Shown here: piece after piece, positions 11,721 through 20,349 of the stretch
Position numbering within the stretch: position 1 is the first letter of the stretch
Layout: every line of letters begins with the position of its first letter
NCBI GenBank assembly: GCA_036496585.1
Contig: DASXLB010000051.1
Coordinates: 1-45,119 of the forward strand
Reading direction: 5' to 3'
DNA length: 45,119 nucleotides
Origin: Vicinamibacterales bacterium
GTDB lineage: Bacteria; Acidobacteriota; Vicinamibacteria; Vicinamibacterales; 2-12-FULL-66-21
Translations under genes and position numbers: made by a program
The notes under the pieces: model-generated
What the model was told of the DNA's origin: nothing
What the model saw: the letters and a program-made list of their open reading frames with translations, nothing else
Databases searched by the model: none

Positions 11721-13001
11721 GTGCGTACGGCTCACCTCGATAACGGGCTGACGGTCCTCACCCAGGAGCTGCACACCGCGCCGCTGGTGTCGGTGTGGTG
11801 CTGGTACCGGGTCGGCTCCGGGGACGAGCGGCCCGGCCTCACCGGCGTCTCGCACTGGGTCGAGCACATGAACTTCAAGGGGACGGTCAACATCCCGCGC
11901 GACGAGATGAAGGGCATCGTCGAACGCTTCGGCGGGACCTGGAACGGCTATACGTGGATCGACCAGACCACGTATCTGGAGACCGCCGGCCGGGATGCGC
12001 TCGATACGCTGCTGTTCATCGAGGCCGAGCGCATGCACAACGGGCTCTACGATCCGGCCGAATGCGAATCCGAGCGGACGGTCATCATCTCCGAGCTGCA
12101 GGGGGGCGAGAACGATCCCGATCAGCTGCTCGACACCGAAGTGACCGCCTCCGCCTTTCGCGCGCACCCGTACCGGCATCCGACCATCGGGTGGATCGAC
12201 GATCTGCGCGCGATGACCCGCGACGACCTCTACGATCACTATCGCCGCCACTACACGCCGGCCAACGCCACGCTGGTGGTCGTCGGCGATGTCGACACCG
12301 ACGAGGTGCTCAGGGGCGCCGAGCGGCATTTCGGGCCGATTGCGGCGGGCGCGCCGGTGCGCCGGCGCCGTCCCGCCGAGCCGCGGCAGGTCGGTGAGCG
12401 CCGCGTGCTGATCGAGCGCGAAGGCACCACCGCCTACCTGAAGTACGCGTGGCATGCGCCGGCCGCCACCGACGAGGACTTCTTTCCGATGCTGGTGCTC
12501 GACGCCGCGCTGACCGGCGCCAAGGGGCTGAACCTGTGGACGAGTTTTCGCGGAACGCCGCCACAGCGCAAGGCGCGGCTGTATGACGCGCTCGTCGAGC
12601 GCGGCCTCGCCTCGGCCGTGGCCGGTTCGCTCATCGCCACCAGCGAGCCGTTTCTCTACTCCGTGTCGCTGACGATCGCGGCCGGCGTGTCGCCGGCAGC
12701 CGTCGAGGCCGCCGCCGATGCCGAGTTCGAGCGCGTGCGGACCGGCGGCCTGACCGAAGCGGAGGTCGCGCGCGCCAAGCGCCAGCTCCGCGCCAGGCTG
12801 GTGTTCGAGAACGACAGCGTGACCAACGTTGCCCACCAGATTGGCTACTTCGAGACGGTCGTTGGCCCCGGCTACCTCTCCGCCGTCGCCGACCGGCTCG
12901 CCGCCGTCACCACGGAACAGGTCGCCGGGGTTGCGGCGCGGCGACTGGCCGCGGACCGCCGAACCGTCGGGTGGTTCCGTCCGCTGGAGCGCCACGCGTG
13001 A
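11721..13001 (+). CDS. M16 family zinc metallopeptidase, catalytic subunit
   Basis: 426 residues. The inverted zinc motif HxxEH is present as HWVEH (His45, Glu48, His49) in GVSHWVEHMNFKGT. A downstream acidic ligand is in ESERTVIISELQ, and an M16C-like second half follows. Members (PqqL, mitochondrial processing peptidase and the two-subunit bacterial M16B peptidases) cut short peptides inside a chamber formed by two homologous halves. Here the second half is the next gene, overlapping by GTGA. No signal peptide is seen, so the location is probably cytoplasmic. The GTG start is supported by the TATAAT just upstream; the long upstream extension of this frame runs antisense through ileS and is not coding. 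Confidence 0.92.
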   Translation: MRTAHLDNGLTVLTQELHTAPLVSVWCWYRVGSGDERPGLTGVSHWVEHMNFKGTVNIPRDEMKGIVERFGGTWNGYTWIDQTTYLETAGRDALDTLLFIEAERMHNGLYDPAECESERTVIISELQGGENDPDQLLDTEVTASAFRAHPYRHPTIGWIDDLRAMTRDDLYDHYRRHYTPANATLVVVGDVDTDEVLRGAERHFGPIAAGAPVRRRRPAEPRQVGERRVLIEREGTTAYLKYAWHAPAATDEDFFPMLVLDAALTGAKGLNLWTSFRGTPPQRKARLYDALVERGLASAVAGSLIATSEPFLYSVSLTIAAGVSPAAVEAAADAEFERVRTGGLTEAEVARAKRQLRARLVFENDSVTNVAHQIGYFETVVGPGYLSAVADRLAAVTTEQVAGVAARRLAADRRTVGWFRPLERHA

Positions 13002-14275
13002 GTTCCACGGTCGCGCGCGGGCTGGCGCCGCTGCGGCAGCGGCTCGACAACGGCGTGGTGGCGACCGTGCAGGAAACGGCATTTTCACCCGCCGTGACGA
13101 TTAGTCTCGCCTTTCGCGCCGGCAGTCTCTATGAGCCCGACACGAGACCCGGACTGGCCTGGTTCCTCGGGCGCGTCATCGACCGCGGCACGACCTCCCG
13201 ATCGGCCAGCGACATTGCCGATGGCCTCGACGATCGCGGCGTCGCGCTCAGGGTCACCACCAACCGGCACGTGACGGCGCTGTCGTGCACGTGCCTCAGC
13301 GAGGACTTCGGACCGGTGGTCGACATCCTCGCCGACATCGTGCGGCACCCCTCGTTTCCGCCCGAGGAGATCGAGAAACGGCGGGTCGAAACGATCACCG
13401 CGATTCGCCAGGATCAGGACAATCCCGGCGTGCGGGCCAGCGAGGCGCTGCAGGCGCTGCTCTATCCTGCGGGCCATCCTTATGGCCGGCCGGCCAAGGG
13501 GACCATCTCCGCTGTCGAGGCGCTGACGCGCGACGAACTGCTGGCGCAGGCCGCCTTGCGCTTCGCTCCCGCGACGCTGTCGGCCGTCGTCGTCGGCGAC
13601 GTACGGGCGTCGGAAGCGGTCGATCGCGTCGCCGCGGTGTTCGCGGACTGGACCGCTGTTGCTGGCGGGGAGCGCGGCGTCCCAACGCCCCACCCCTCGT
13701 TCGGCGCGCGCCTGGCGGTCGAGATGCCCGAGAAGTCGCAGTCCGACATCGCCTACGGTTTCGTCGCCGTCAATCGCCTCGATCCCGCCTACTGCGCGCA
13801 TTGGATGATGAACACGATCCTCGGGCAGTTCGGCCTTGGCGGCCGGCTGGCCGAGAACATCCGTGAGCGGCAGGGGATGGCGTACTACGCGTTCAGCTCG
13901 TTCGACCCGAGTCTCGGTCCTGGGCCCCTGGTTATTCGCGCCGGTGTCGATCCGGCGAACGTCGGGCGCGCGCTCGAGGCCATCGACGCCGAGGTTGGCG
14001 CGCTGGCGCGCGACGGCGCGACCGAGCGCGAGCTGCTCGAGACCCGCCAGTACCTGATCGGGTCCATTCCCCGCATGCTCGAAAACAATGCGGCGATCGC
14101 CGTCTTCCTGCAGACCAGCGAGTTCTTCGAACTGGGACTCGACTACGACCGGCGTCTGCCCGACCTGCTGCGGCGGGTGACGCTCGACGACGTCAACGCG
14201 GCAGCCGCCGCCGTTCTCGATCCGTCGCGGGCCTGTGTCGCCGTGGCGGGTCCCGCCTCACCCCGTGGCGAGTGA
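12998..14275 (+). CDS. M16 family peptidase-like, non-catalytic partner subunit
   Basis: 425 residues of M16 fold. Where the partner has HxxEH, this one reads GLAWFLGRVIDRGTTSRS, without the zinc ligands. The substrate-side region ENIRERQGMAYYAFSSFDPSLGPGPLVIRAGV keeps the R...Y pattern characteristic of the partner subunit in two-subunit M16B enzymes. Its GTG overlaps the stop of the catalytic subunit (GTGA), which supports equal expression and a heterodimer. Heterodimer formation is inferred from known M16B pairs, not shown here. Confidence 0.88.
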   Translation: MSSTVARGLAPLRQRLDNGVVATVQETAFSPAVTISLAFRAGSLYEPDTRPGLAWFLGRVIDRGTTSRSASDIADGLDDRGVALRVTTNRHVTALSCTCLSEDFGPVVDILADIVRHPSFPPEEIEKRRVETITAIRQDQDNPGVRASEALQALLYPAGHPYGRPAKGTISAVEALTRDELLAQAALRFAPATLSAVVVGDVRASEAVDRVAAVFADWTAVAGGERGVPTPHPSFGARLAVEMPEKSQSDIAYGFVAVNRLDPAYCAHWMMNTILGQFGLGGRLAENIRERQGMAYYAFSSFDPSLGPGPLVIRAGVDPANVGRALEAIDAEVGALARDGATERELLETRQYLIGSIPRMLENNAAIAVFLQTSEFFELGLDYDRRLPDLLRRVTLDDVNAAAAAVLDPSRACVAVAGPASPRGE

Positions 14276-14297
14276 CTCGGTGGGTCGGCCCGGCCGG

Positions 14298-14978
14298 ATG
14301 AAAACGCGCACGGTGTTCTTCGACGTCGACTTCACGCTCATTTATCCCGGCCCCGCGTTTCAGGGAGGCGGCTACGCCGACGCCTGCGCGCGCCACGGCG
14401 TGCCGGTCGACGCGGCGCTCTTCGATGGAGCGGTGGCGGCAGCGTCGGCCCCGCTCCACAGCGAGGGCCACGAGTACGATCCGGGCATCTTCATCGACTA
14501 CACGGCGCGGATCATCGAAGGGATGGGCGGCCGCGGGGCGGGCGTGATTCGCGCGGCGACCGACCTCTACGAGGCGTGGGGCGTCTGCCATCACTTCACG
14601 CTCTATGAGGAAGTGCCGGACGTGCTGCGGGACTTGCGGGCGAGCGGCTACGGCATCGGGCTCATCTCCAACACGCAGCGATCGCTCGCCACTTTCGAGC
14701 GTCATTTCGGCCTCGATGGTCTGTTCGATGTCGCGATCTCGTCCTCCGAGCACGGCTACATGAAGCCGCACCCGAGCATTTTCGAAGCAGGCCTTCGGCG
14801 TGCCGGCGTCGCCGCGGCCGAGGCCGTGATGGTCGGCGACAGCGTGTCGCACGACATTGCGGGTGCGCTTGCCCTCGGCATGAGCGGGGTGCTCGTCGTG
14901 CGTTCTGGATTGTCGGCCGGCGCACCGCCTGATGTACCGGTGATCCGCTCGCTGCGCGAGTTGCCGCCGCTGTTGTAG
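14298..14978 (+). CDS. HAD-superfamily hydrolase
   Basis: 226 residues. Motif I is FFDVDFTL, with the nucleophile and acid aspartates; motif II is ISNTQRS; the motif III lysine is in MKPHPSIFEAG; motif IV is MVGDSVSHDIAGA. A helical cap lies between residues about 15 and 90. This is the subfamily I architecture of phosphatases such as phosphoglycolate phosphatase; the substrate cannot be told. The ATG at 14298 gives the standard N-terminus; a GTG at 14265 in the same frame would overlap the M16 gene. It lies 22 bp after the M16 pair, probably in the same transcript. Confidence 0.85.
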   Translation: MKTRTVFFDVDFTLIYPGPAFQGGGYADACARHGVPVDAALFDGAVAAASAPLHSEGHEYDPGIFIDYTARIIEGMGGRGAGVIRAATDLYEAWGVCHHFTLYEEVPDVLRDLRASGYGIGLISNTQRSLATFERHFGLDGLFDVAISSSEHGYMKPHPSIFEAGLRRAGVAAAEAVMVGDSVSHDIAGALALGMSGVLVVRSGLSAGAPPDVPVIRSLRELPPLL

Positions 14979-14992
14979 CGGCCGGCTTCCGG

Positions 14993-15832
14993 CTACCCCT
15001 TCCGGCTGTTGTCGATCGCCAGCAGGTACTGGCCGCGCGATCGATCCGACGCGAGAAAGAAGTCGACGACCCGGTAGCCGCGCGCCAGGTAGTGCAGGAA
15101 GAGGCGCCGGGTCTCGAGCCGCCAGTCGAGCGCGAGTGCCGGTTCGTCCACGAGCATCTCGTCGTAGTGCCCGGGGATCTCGACCAGCAGCCGGCGTTCG
15201 CCGCACGTCAAGTCGGCCTCGCCGGGCGCCAGGCGCCCGCCGGAGGGGACGGCGCGGTTGACGAGCGGGGCCGCGGCGACCGAGGCGTCGCGAACCAGAC
15301 CGATGCCGCGGGCCGCGATTCGCCGCTCGACGTGCGGCTCCTGCAGGCGCCACTCGGCCACGAAGCGATCGGTTGGCGACCCGCGGTGAAGCGGGCTGCT
15401 CGAGTCGCCGTAGACGTTCTCTTCGTATTCCTCGACGACCACGCCGAGCCGGGCGAAATTGAAGTGGGCATTGAGCGCCTGCAGCGGGTCGAACGTCCAC
15501 TCGATGAGATCGAGGCCCATCGCCAGCGTGCGCCGGCGCTGCGCGAGCTTCAATTCCCGTCCCAGTCCGCTGTTGCGCGCCTCGGCGGTCACGCCGAGCA
15601 TGTGCGACCACTGCATCGGTCGCCCGTCCTTGATGCCGGGTAGCGAGTAGACGAACCCCTGCAGCGCGTTCGCGGCGTCGAAGCCGCCGAGCAGGATGCC
15701 GCCGCGTTTGATCGAGACGATCAGCACCGGCGGCGGGACGACGTCCTCGCTGTCGCTGTAACCCCAGACCTGCCGCTCGAGCGCGGCGACCTGGCGGCAC
15801 TCGTCGAGCGTCTTCAGCTCGCGGATCTGCAC
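14993..15832 (-). CDS. GNAT-superfamily acetyltransferase (COG3375-like)
   Basis: 279 residues, longer than ordinary GNAT proteins. The acetyl-CoA-binding region is MQWSHMLGVTAEARNSGLGRELKLAQRRRTLAMGLDLIEWTFDPLQALNAHFNFARLGVVVEEYEENVYGDSSSPLH, the characteristic block of the predicted GNAT family COG3375. The substrate is unknown. The C-terminal third is less conserved. The start is a GTG one base after the stop of the HIT gene. It is the last gene of the thiD-moaE-moaD-prfA-prmC-HIT-GNAT run, converging with the HAD gene across 14 bp. Confidence 0.85.
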   Translation of the reverse strand: MQIRELKTLDECRQVAALERQVWGYSDSEDVVPPPVLIVSIKRGGILLGGFDAANALQGFVYSLPGIKDGRPMQWSHMLGVTAEARNSGLGRELKLAQRRRTLAMGLDLIEWTFDPLQALNAHFNFARLGVVVEEYEENVYGDSSSPLHRGSPTDRFVAEWRLQEPHVERRIAARGIGLVRDASVAAAPLVNRAVPSGGRLAPGEADLTCGERRLLVEIPGHYDEMLVDEPALALDWRLETRRLFLHYLARGYRVVDFFLASDRSRGQYLLAIDNSRKG

Positions 15833-15833
15833 G

Positions 15834-16181
15834 TTATCCGGGAGGCCAGGTCAGGCCGCGGCCCGCCAGCAGGTGCAGATGGATGTGGAACACCGTCTGG
15901 CCGGCTTCGGCGTTCGTGTTAAACACGGTGCGGAAGCCGCGCTCGGCGAATCCCTTGTCGCGGGCGACCCTGGCCGCGGCGCGGTGCATCGCCCCGACCA
16001 GCGCGTCGTCATCCGAGGTGAGCGCGTTCAAGGTGGCGATGTGGCGCCGCGGAATGACCAGCGCGTGCAGCGGCGCCTGCGGGTTGATGTCGCTGATGAC
16101 GATGACCTCGTCATCTTCGTAGACCTTTGGCGCGGGGATCGTGCCCGCGACGATCTTGCAGAAGAGGCAGTCGCTGCTCAT
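15834..16181 (-). CDS. HIT (histidine triad) family nucleotide-binding hydrolase
   Basis: 115 residues, usual for HinT-like proteins. It begins MSSDCLFCKIVAGTIPAPKVYEDDEVIVISDINPQAPLHALVIPRRHI and contains the catalytic triad HIHLHLLAGR. HinT-type enzymes hydrolyse adenosine phosphoramidates and aminoacyl-AMP. The ATG at 16181 overlaps the prmC TGA as ATGA and was chosen over an ATG four codons upstream. Confidence 0.95.
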   Translation of the reverse strand: MSSDCLFCKIVAGTIPAPKVYEDDEVIVISDINPQAPLHALVIPRRHIATLNALTSDDDALVGAMHRAAARVARDKGFAERGFRTVFNTNAEAGQTVFHIHLHLLAGRGLTWPPG

Positions 16182-17080
16182 GGTTCGCTCCATCCGCCTT
16201 CGTCGCTGAAGTCGCCATCCGGCGGACGCAGGGCGCGGAACACGAGGACGCGCTCGATGCCCTGCAGGTCCCGATAGGCGCGCTCAAACGCCCAGAACCG
16301 CGGATTGGCGATCGCCTTGACCCGCGCCGCCTGATCGTAGCCCACCTCGACGATCAGTCGTCCGTTCTCACTGACATCGCCCCGCAGGTTTCGCAGCAAT
16401 GCACGCAAGACCTCGAGGCCATCCTGGCCGCCAAACAGTGCCAGCTCCGGCTCGTGGTCACGTACTTCCGGCGCCAGCGATGCCCGTTCGCCGAGCGGAA
16501 TGTAGGGCGGATTCGAGACGACGATTTCGACGTCGTATCCGCGCGGAATCTGCGAGCTGTGCAGGAGCGCGATGCGCGCACTGACGCCATGACGGGCGGC
16601 GTTGCGGCGCGCCACCGTCAGCGCCGCCAGCGAGGCGTCGCTGGCGATGAGATGGGCGTGCGGCAGCTCTTTCGCCAGCGCCACCGCGATGCATCCGCTG
16701 CCGGTGCCGACCTCGACGATGACCGGAGCAGCCGTCGGCCGCTCGGCCGGCGGGTGGAGATCCAGCGCCGCCTGGACGACCAGCTCGGTCTCCGGGCGCG
16801 GCGTCAGCACGTCACGCGTCACCTCGAAGTCGAGGCCCCAGAATTCCCGGTGCCCGACGATCTGCGAGACGGGTTCGCGCGCCAGGCGGCGGGTGATGAG
16901 GGCGTCGTAGCGAGAGGGGAAGTCTGCCGGCGCCGCATCGCGCCCGCGGCTGGCGTACTGGGTCAGGTCCCACCCGAGGACGTGCCGTGCGAGCACCTCG
17001 GCGTCGCCGGGCGCCTCGTCGGCCGGAATCCCGCCGGCGAGCAGCCGCTCACGCGCGCGCCTCACCAGCTCGACGATCAT
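16178..17080 (-). CDS. prmC: Peptide chain release factor N5-glutamine methyltransferase
   Basis: 300 residues. The SAM site is VEVGTGSGCIAVAL (about 122-135) and the catalytic NPPY lies at residues 190-193. The N-terminal helical domain (MIVELVRRARERLLAGGIPADEAPGDAEVLARHVLG) is that of PrmC/HemK. It methylates the glutamine of the GGQ loop in release factors. It starts directly after the prfA stop with no gap, and encodes the modifier of that gene's product, the usual bacterial prfA-prmC arrangement. Confidence 0.96.
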   Translation of the reverse strand: MIVELVRRARERLLAGGIPADEAPGDAEVLARHVLGWDLTQYASRGRDAAPADFPSRYDALITRRLAREPVSQIVGHREFWGLDFEVTRDVLTPRPETELVVQAALDLHPPAERPTAAPVIVEVGTGSGCIAVALAKELPHAHLIASDASLAALTVARRNAARHGVSARIALLHSSQIPRGYDVEIVVSNPPYIPLGERASLAPEVRDHEPELALFGGQDGLEVLRALLRNLRGDVSENGRLIVEVGYDQAARVKAIANPRFWAFERAYRDLQGIERVLVFRALRPPDGDFSDEGGWSEP

Positions 17081-18151
17081 CTACGCGGAAGAGTCGGTCG
17101 CTTCCTTCAGCTTTTCGCTGTTGAAGTGGGTGGTCGCCGCGTCGATCAGTTCGGTGAGATCGCCGTCGAGCGCGGCGTCGAGCTGGTGCATCGTGAAGCC
17201 GATCCGGTGATCGGTGACGCGGTTGTCCTTGAAGTTGTAGGTGCGGATTTTCTCGGAGCGATCGCCGCTGCCGACCTGCGAGCGTCGATCCTTGGCGATC
17301 GCGTCCTGCTGCTTCTGCAGTTCCATCTCGTAGAGCCGCGAGCGCAGCACCTTCATCGCCTTCGCGCGGTTCTTGATCTGCGACTTCTCGTCCTGCTGGG
17401 AGACGACCATGCCGGTGGGAAGGTGGGTGATGCGGACGGCCGAATACGTCGTGTTGACGCTCTGCCCGCCGGGGCCGCTCGAGCAGAAGGTGTCGACGCG
17501 CAGGTCCTTTTCGTTGATCTGGATGTCCACGTCTTCCGCTTCCGGCAGCACGGCGACGGTTGCGGTCGACGTGTGGATCCGGCCGCTCGCCTCGGTGGCG
17601 GGCACGCGCTGCACGCGGTGGACGCCGCTCTCGTACTTCAGCTTGCTGTAGACGCCGCGGCCGGCAATGGTCGCGATCACTTCCTTGATGCCGCCGACAC
17701 CGCTCTCGCTCAACGACAGCGCTTCGACCTTCCAGCCGTTGCGCTCCGCGAACCGGGAATACATGCGGAACAGGTCCGAGGCGAAGAGTGCCGCCTCGTC
17801 GCCGCCGGTGCCGCCGCGAATCTCGAGGATGACGTTCTTGGCGTCGTTGGGATCCTTGGGCACGAGGAGGACCTTGAGGTCGGCGAGCGCGGTATCGCGC
17901 TGCGCCGTGAGCCGGACGATCTCCTCCTGCGCCAGCTCGCGCATGTCGGGATCCTTGAGCAGCTCCTCGTTGTCGGCCAGCTCCGCCGCGATCGCCTTGT
18001 ACTCGCGGTAGCGATCGACGAGCGGCTGCATCTCGGCGATCGCCTTCGAGTGGCTGCGGAACTTGGCATTGTCGGCCTGCACGGCCGGCGTCGCCAGCTC
18101 CGCGCTCGTCTGGTCGTACTTCGCTTCGATCGACGTCAGTTTCTCTAACAC
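17081..18151 (-). CDS. prfA: Peptide chain release factor 1
   Basis: 356 residues. The GGQ motif is at 228-230 ([17 protein letters not shown]), and the stop-codon reading tripeptide PAT at 184-186 marks RF1 (UAA/UAG) rather than RF2. N-terminal helices start [18 protein letters not shown]. The start is a GTG with TGAGGAAT 4-5 nt upstream, which makes it secure. It lies 9 bp after moaD in the same direction. Confidence 0.97.
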   Translation of the reverse strand: MLEKLTSIEAKYDQTSAELATPAVQADNAKFRSHSKAIAEMQPLVDRYREYKAIAAELADNEELLKDPDMRELAQEEIVRLTAQRDTALADLKVLLVPKDPNDAKNVILEIRGGTGGDEAALFASDLFRMYSRFAERNGWKVEALSLSESGVGGIKEVIATIAGRGVYSKLKYESGVHRVQRVPATEASGRIHTSTATVAVLPEAEDVDIQINEKDLRVDTFCSSGPGGQSVNTTYSAVRITHLPTGMVVSQQDEKSQIKNRAKAMKVLRSRLYEMELQKQQDAIAKDRRSQVGSGDRSEKIRTYNFKDNRVTDHRIGFTMHQLDAALDGDLTELIDAATTHFNSEKLKEATDSSA

Positions 18152-18160
18152 GTGAATTCC

Positions 18161-18400
18161 TCAGCCTCCCGAGACCGGCGGGAGGAACGCGATCTCGTCA
18201 CCGTCGCGCACGCTCGCGGAGAGCCGCGCGTATTCCTCGTTCACCGCGACCGACACCGCCGGGGTGTAGTCGGCGAGCGGCGGGAACTGGCGCGTCAGCG
18301 CGCTCCACACGTCGCGCGCGGTGCTGCCCTCGTCGACTTCGAGCCGCAGCTCGTCGCGGCTCGCCAGCTCGCGCAGCCGCGCAAACAGGCGGACCGTCAC
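18161..18400 (-). CDS. moaD: Molybdopterin synthase small subunit / ubiquitin-like sulfur carrier
   Basis: 79 residues with a beta-grasp pattern, VTVRLFARLRELASRDELRLEV, and the essential C-terminal Gly-Gly (FLPPVSGG). MoaD carries the thiocarboxylate sulfur to MoaE when molybdopterin is made. The GTG start overlaps the moaE stop as GTGA, so the two subunits are coupled. Confidence 0.93.
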   Translation of the reverse strand: MTVRLFARLRELASRDELRLEVDEGSTARDVWSALTRQFPPLADYTPAVSVAVNEEYARLSASVRDGDEIAFLPPVSGG

Positions 18401-18870
18401 GAACACGCCCGCTCCAGCGCCGCCGCCTGCGCCCCCGCGTCGGCGACGTCGGCCGTCGCCCCCTCGATCCACACCTCGCCGCCGACGAAGTGCTCGTGCT
18501 TCCAGATCGGCGCAATCTGCTTGACGCGCTCGATCGCGTAGCGGCAGGCGGCGAACGCCTCGACGCGGTGCGGCGACGCCGCCGCGATGACGACGCTGGC
18601 CTCGCCGATCGCGACGCGCCCGGTGCGGTGGTGGATCGCCAGGCGTGTCTCGGGCCAGCGTCCGGCCGCCTCTGCCTCGATGCGCGCGAACGCCTTCAGC
18701 GCGAGCGGCGCGTACGCCTCGTAGTCGAGCCACAGCACCTGCCGTCCGGCGTTGTGATCGCGGACCAGCCCGACGAACGTCGCGACCGCGCCGTCGCCGT
18801 CCCGTGCCACCGCCGCCGTCACCGCCGCCGCGTCCAGCGGCGCCGCGGACATCGAGTGACGGGACTGCAT
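18397..18870 (-). CDS. moaE: Molybdopterin synthase catalytic subunit
   Basis: 157 residues. Family boxes are GAVATFVGLVRDHNAGRQVLWLDYEAY, IHHRTGRVAIGEASVVIAAASPHR, and the lysine-containing catalytic end CRYAIERVKQIAPIWKHEHF. It converts precursor Z (cPMP) to molybdopterin using MoaD sulfur. The ATG overlaps the thiD stop (TGATG). It is followed by moaD, so both synthase subunits are here, while other moa genes are not in the window. Confidence 0.95.
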   Translation of the reverse strand: MQSRHSMSAAPLDAAAVTAAVARDGDGAVATFVGLVRDHNAGRQVLWLDYEAYAPLALKAFARIEAEAAGRWPETRLAIHHRTGRVAIGEASVVIAAASPHRVEAFAACRYAIERVKQIAPIWKHEHFVGGEVWIEGATADVADAGAQAAALERACS

Positions 18871-19664
18871 CACTTCAGTATACCCGCCCAGAAATGTCCG
18901 AGTGGCCCGTGTCCGCCCCCGAGACCCGGCGCGTGTCGAATCGCCCCGTCGACGTAGTGGCGCGCGCCGCGGATCGCCGCTTCCGGGTCGTCGCCGCGGG
19001 CCAGACGCGCCGCGATCGCCGACGCGAGCGTGCAGCCGGTGCCGTGCGTGTGCGGCGTGGCGCGGCGCGGCCCCCGCAGCTCGAACGTCGCGTGCCGCAT
19101 GCACACCACGTCGACGACCTCGGGCCCGACGTCGAGATGGCCCCCCTTCAGGACGACGACGCGCGGGCCCAGCGCGAGGATCCGCCGCGCGGCCGCATGC
19201 ATGGCGGCGACATCGCCGATCCGCATATCGGCGAGCACCTCCGCCTCCGGCACGTTCGGCGTGACGACTTCGGCGGCCTTCAGCAGCTCGACGCGGATCG
19301 TCGCGATCGCGCTCTCGTCGAGCAGCCGGTCTCCGCCCTTGGCGACCATGACCGGATCGACGACGAGTTTGGGCAGCTCGAGGGCGGCGATCGTAGCCGC
19401 CACCGCCTCGACGATGGCGGCACTGGCCAGCATGCCGGTCTTCACGGCGGCCGGCGGGAGATCGGCGGCGACCGCTTCGATCTGGGCGATGACCAGCTCG
19501 GTCGACACCGCCTCCCAGGCGCGCACGCCGCGGGTGTTCTGGGCCGTGACGGCCGTGATGGCGCTCGTGCCGTAGACGCCGTGCGCGGCGAATGTCTTCA
19601 GATCCGCCTGGATGCCCGCCCCCCCGCCCGAGTCGCTGCCGGCGATTGTCAGTGCTGTAGGCAT
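18870..19664 (-). CDS. thiD: Hydroxymethylpyrimidine / phosphomethylpyrimidine kinase
   Basis: 264 residues. The ThiD N-terminus [45 protein letters not shown] is clear, and the C-terminal ribokinase-type catalytic loop is [20 protein letters not shown]. It makes HMP-pyrophosphate in thiamine synthesis. The ATG is 18 bp from the divergent bioY ATG. It heads a run of seven minus-strand genes. Confidence 0.96.
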   Translation of the reverse strand: MPTALTIAGSDSGGGAGIQADLKTFAAHGVYGTSAITAVTAQNTRGVRAWEAVSTELVIAQIEAVAADLPPAAVKTGMLASAAIVEAVAATIAALELPKLVVDPVMVAKGGDRLLDESAIATIRVELLKAAEVVTPNVPEAEVLADMRIGDVAAMHAAARRILALGPRVVVLKGGHLDVGPEVVDVVCMRHATFELRGPRRATPHTHGTGCTLASAIAARLARGDDPEAAIRGARHYVDGAIRHAPGLGGGHGPLGHFWAGILK

Positions 19665-19668
19665 ACGC

Positions 19669-19678
19669 TAGAATTCTG
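19669..19678. promoter_or_regulatory. Overlapping divergent -10 boxes for thiD and bioY
   Basis: Plus strand TAGAAT (19669-19674) ends 8 nt before the bioY ATG. Minus strand CAGAAT (19678-19673) ends 8 nt before the thiD ATG. Both share the palindromic AGAATTCT. The spacing implies leaderless messages in both directions from an 18-bp gap. Confidence 0.55.
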
Positions 19679-19682
19679 GTCC

Positions 19683-20288
19683 ATGTCCGCTCGTGTCGAG
19701 TCTCTCGCCAACGGGACCCTGCTGGAGGCCATCGCCGGCCGCGCCGACCTGTCGACGCCATTGCGAGGCGCTTCGGTGGTTTTTGCCACGGTCGCGACGA
19801 TCGCCGCCGCGCAGGTCAGCATTCCGCTGCCGTTTACGCCGGTGCCGTTCACACTGCAGCCGATGGTGGTGCTGCTCGCTGGCGCCGCGCTCGGGCCGCG
19901 CCTCGGCATGGCCAGCCAGATCCTGTATCTCATGGCCGGCATCGCGGGTCTGCCCGTATTCTCGGCCTCGCCTGTGCTGCCGCAGGGATTCCTCCGCCTG
20001 CTCGGCCCAACTGGCGGATTCCTCATGAGCTATCCCTTCGCGGCGTTTGTCGCCGGGGCGCTCGCCGGCCGCGGATTCGATCGCCGGTATCTGACGTCGG
20101 TGCTGGCGATGGCGGCCGGCCTGGCTCTGATCTTCGCCTGCGGCGTGGGCTGGCTGGCGTTTGGCGTCCCCCACCTCGGCGTGTCGGCGGCCGTGGCCAC
20201 CGGGCTGACGCCGTTCCTGCCGGCCGACGTGATCAAGATCCTCCTCGCCGCGACTGTGCTGCCCGCGGCGTGGCGATTCCTGCGCTGA
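19683..20288 (+). CDS. bioY: Biotin transporter, BioY family (ECF S component)
   Basis: 201 residues with about six hydrophobic segments. The BioY pattern is visible: VSIPLPFTPVPFTLQPMVVLLAGAALGPRLGMASQILYLMAGIAGLPVF, then GPTGGFLMSYPFAAFVAG. It binds biotin in the cytoplasmic membrane and usually works with an ECF AT module, none of which is in this window; some BioY act alone. The ATG at 19683 follows the -10 box by 8 nt. Confidence 0.95.
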   Translation: MSARVESLANGTLLEAIAGRADLSTPLRGASVVFATVATIAAAQVSIPLPFTPVPFTLQPMVVLLAGAALGPRLGMASQILYLMAGIAGLPVFSASPVLPQGFLRLLGPTGGFLMSYPFAAFVAGALAGRGFDRRYLTSVLAMAAGLALIFACGVGWLAFGVPHLGVSAAVATGLTPFLPADVIKILLAATVLPAAWRFLR

Positions 20289-20349
20289 CGGATTCTCGCG
20301 CCGCGCGACCCGCGCGGACCCCAGCCTCCGGAACCCGACCTCCAGTCTC

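Noticed and set aside
16127-18148. A 673-residue plus-strand open frame.
   Set aside because: It is antisense to prmC and prfA, which have clear GGQ and NPPY motifs.
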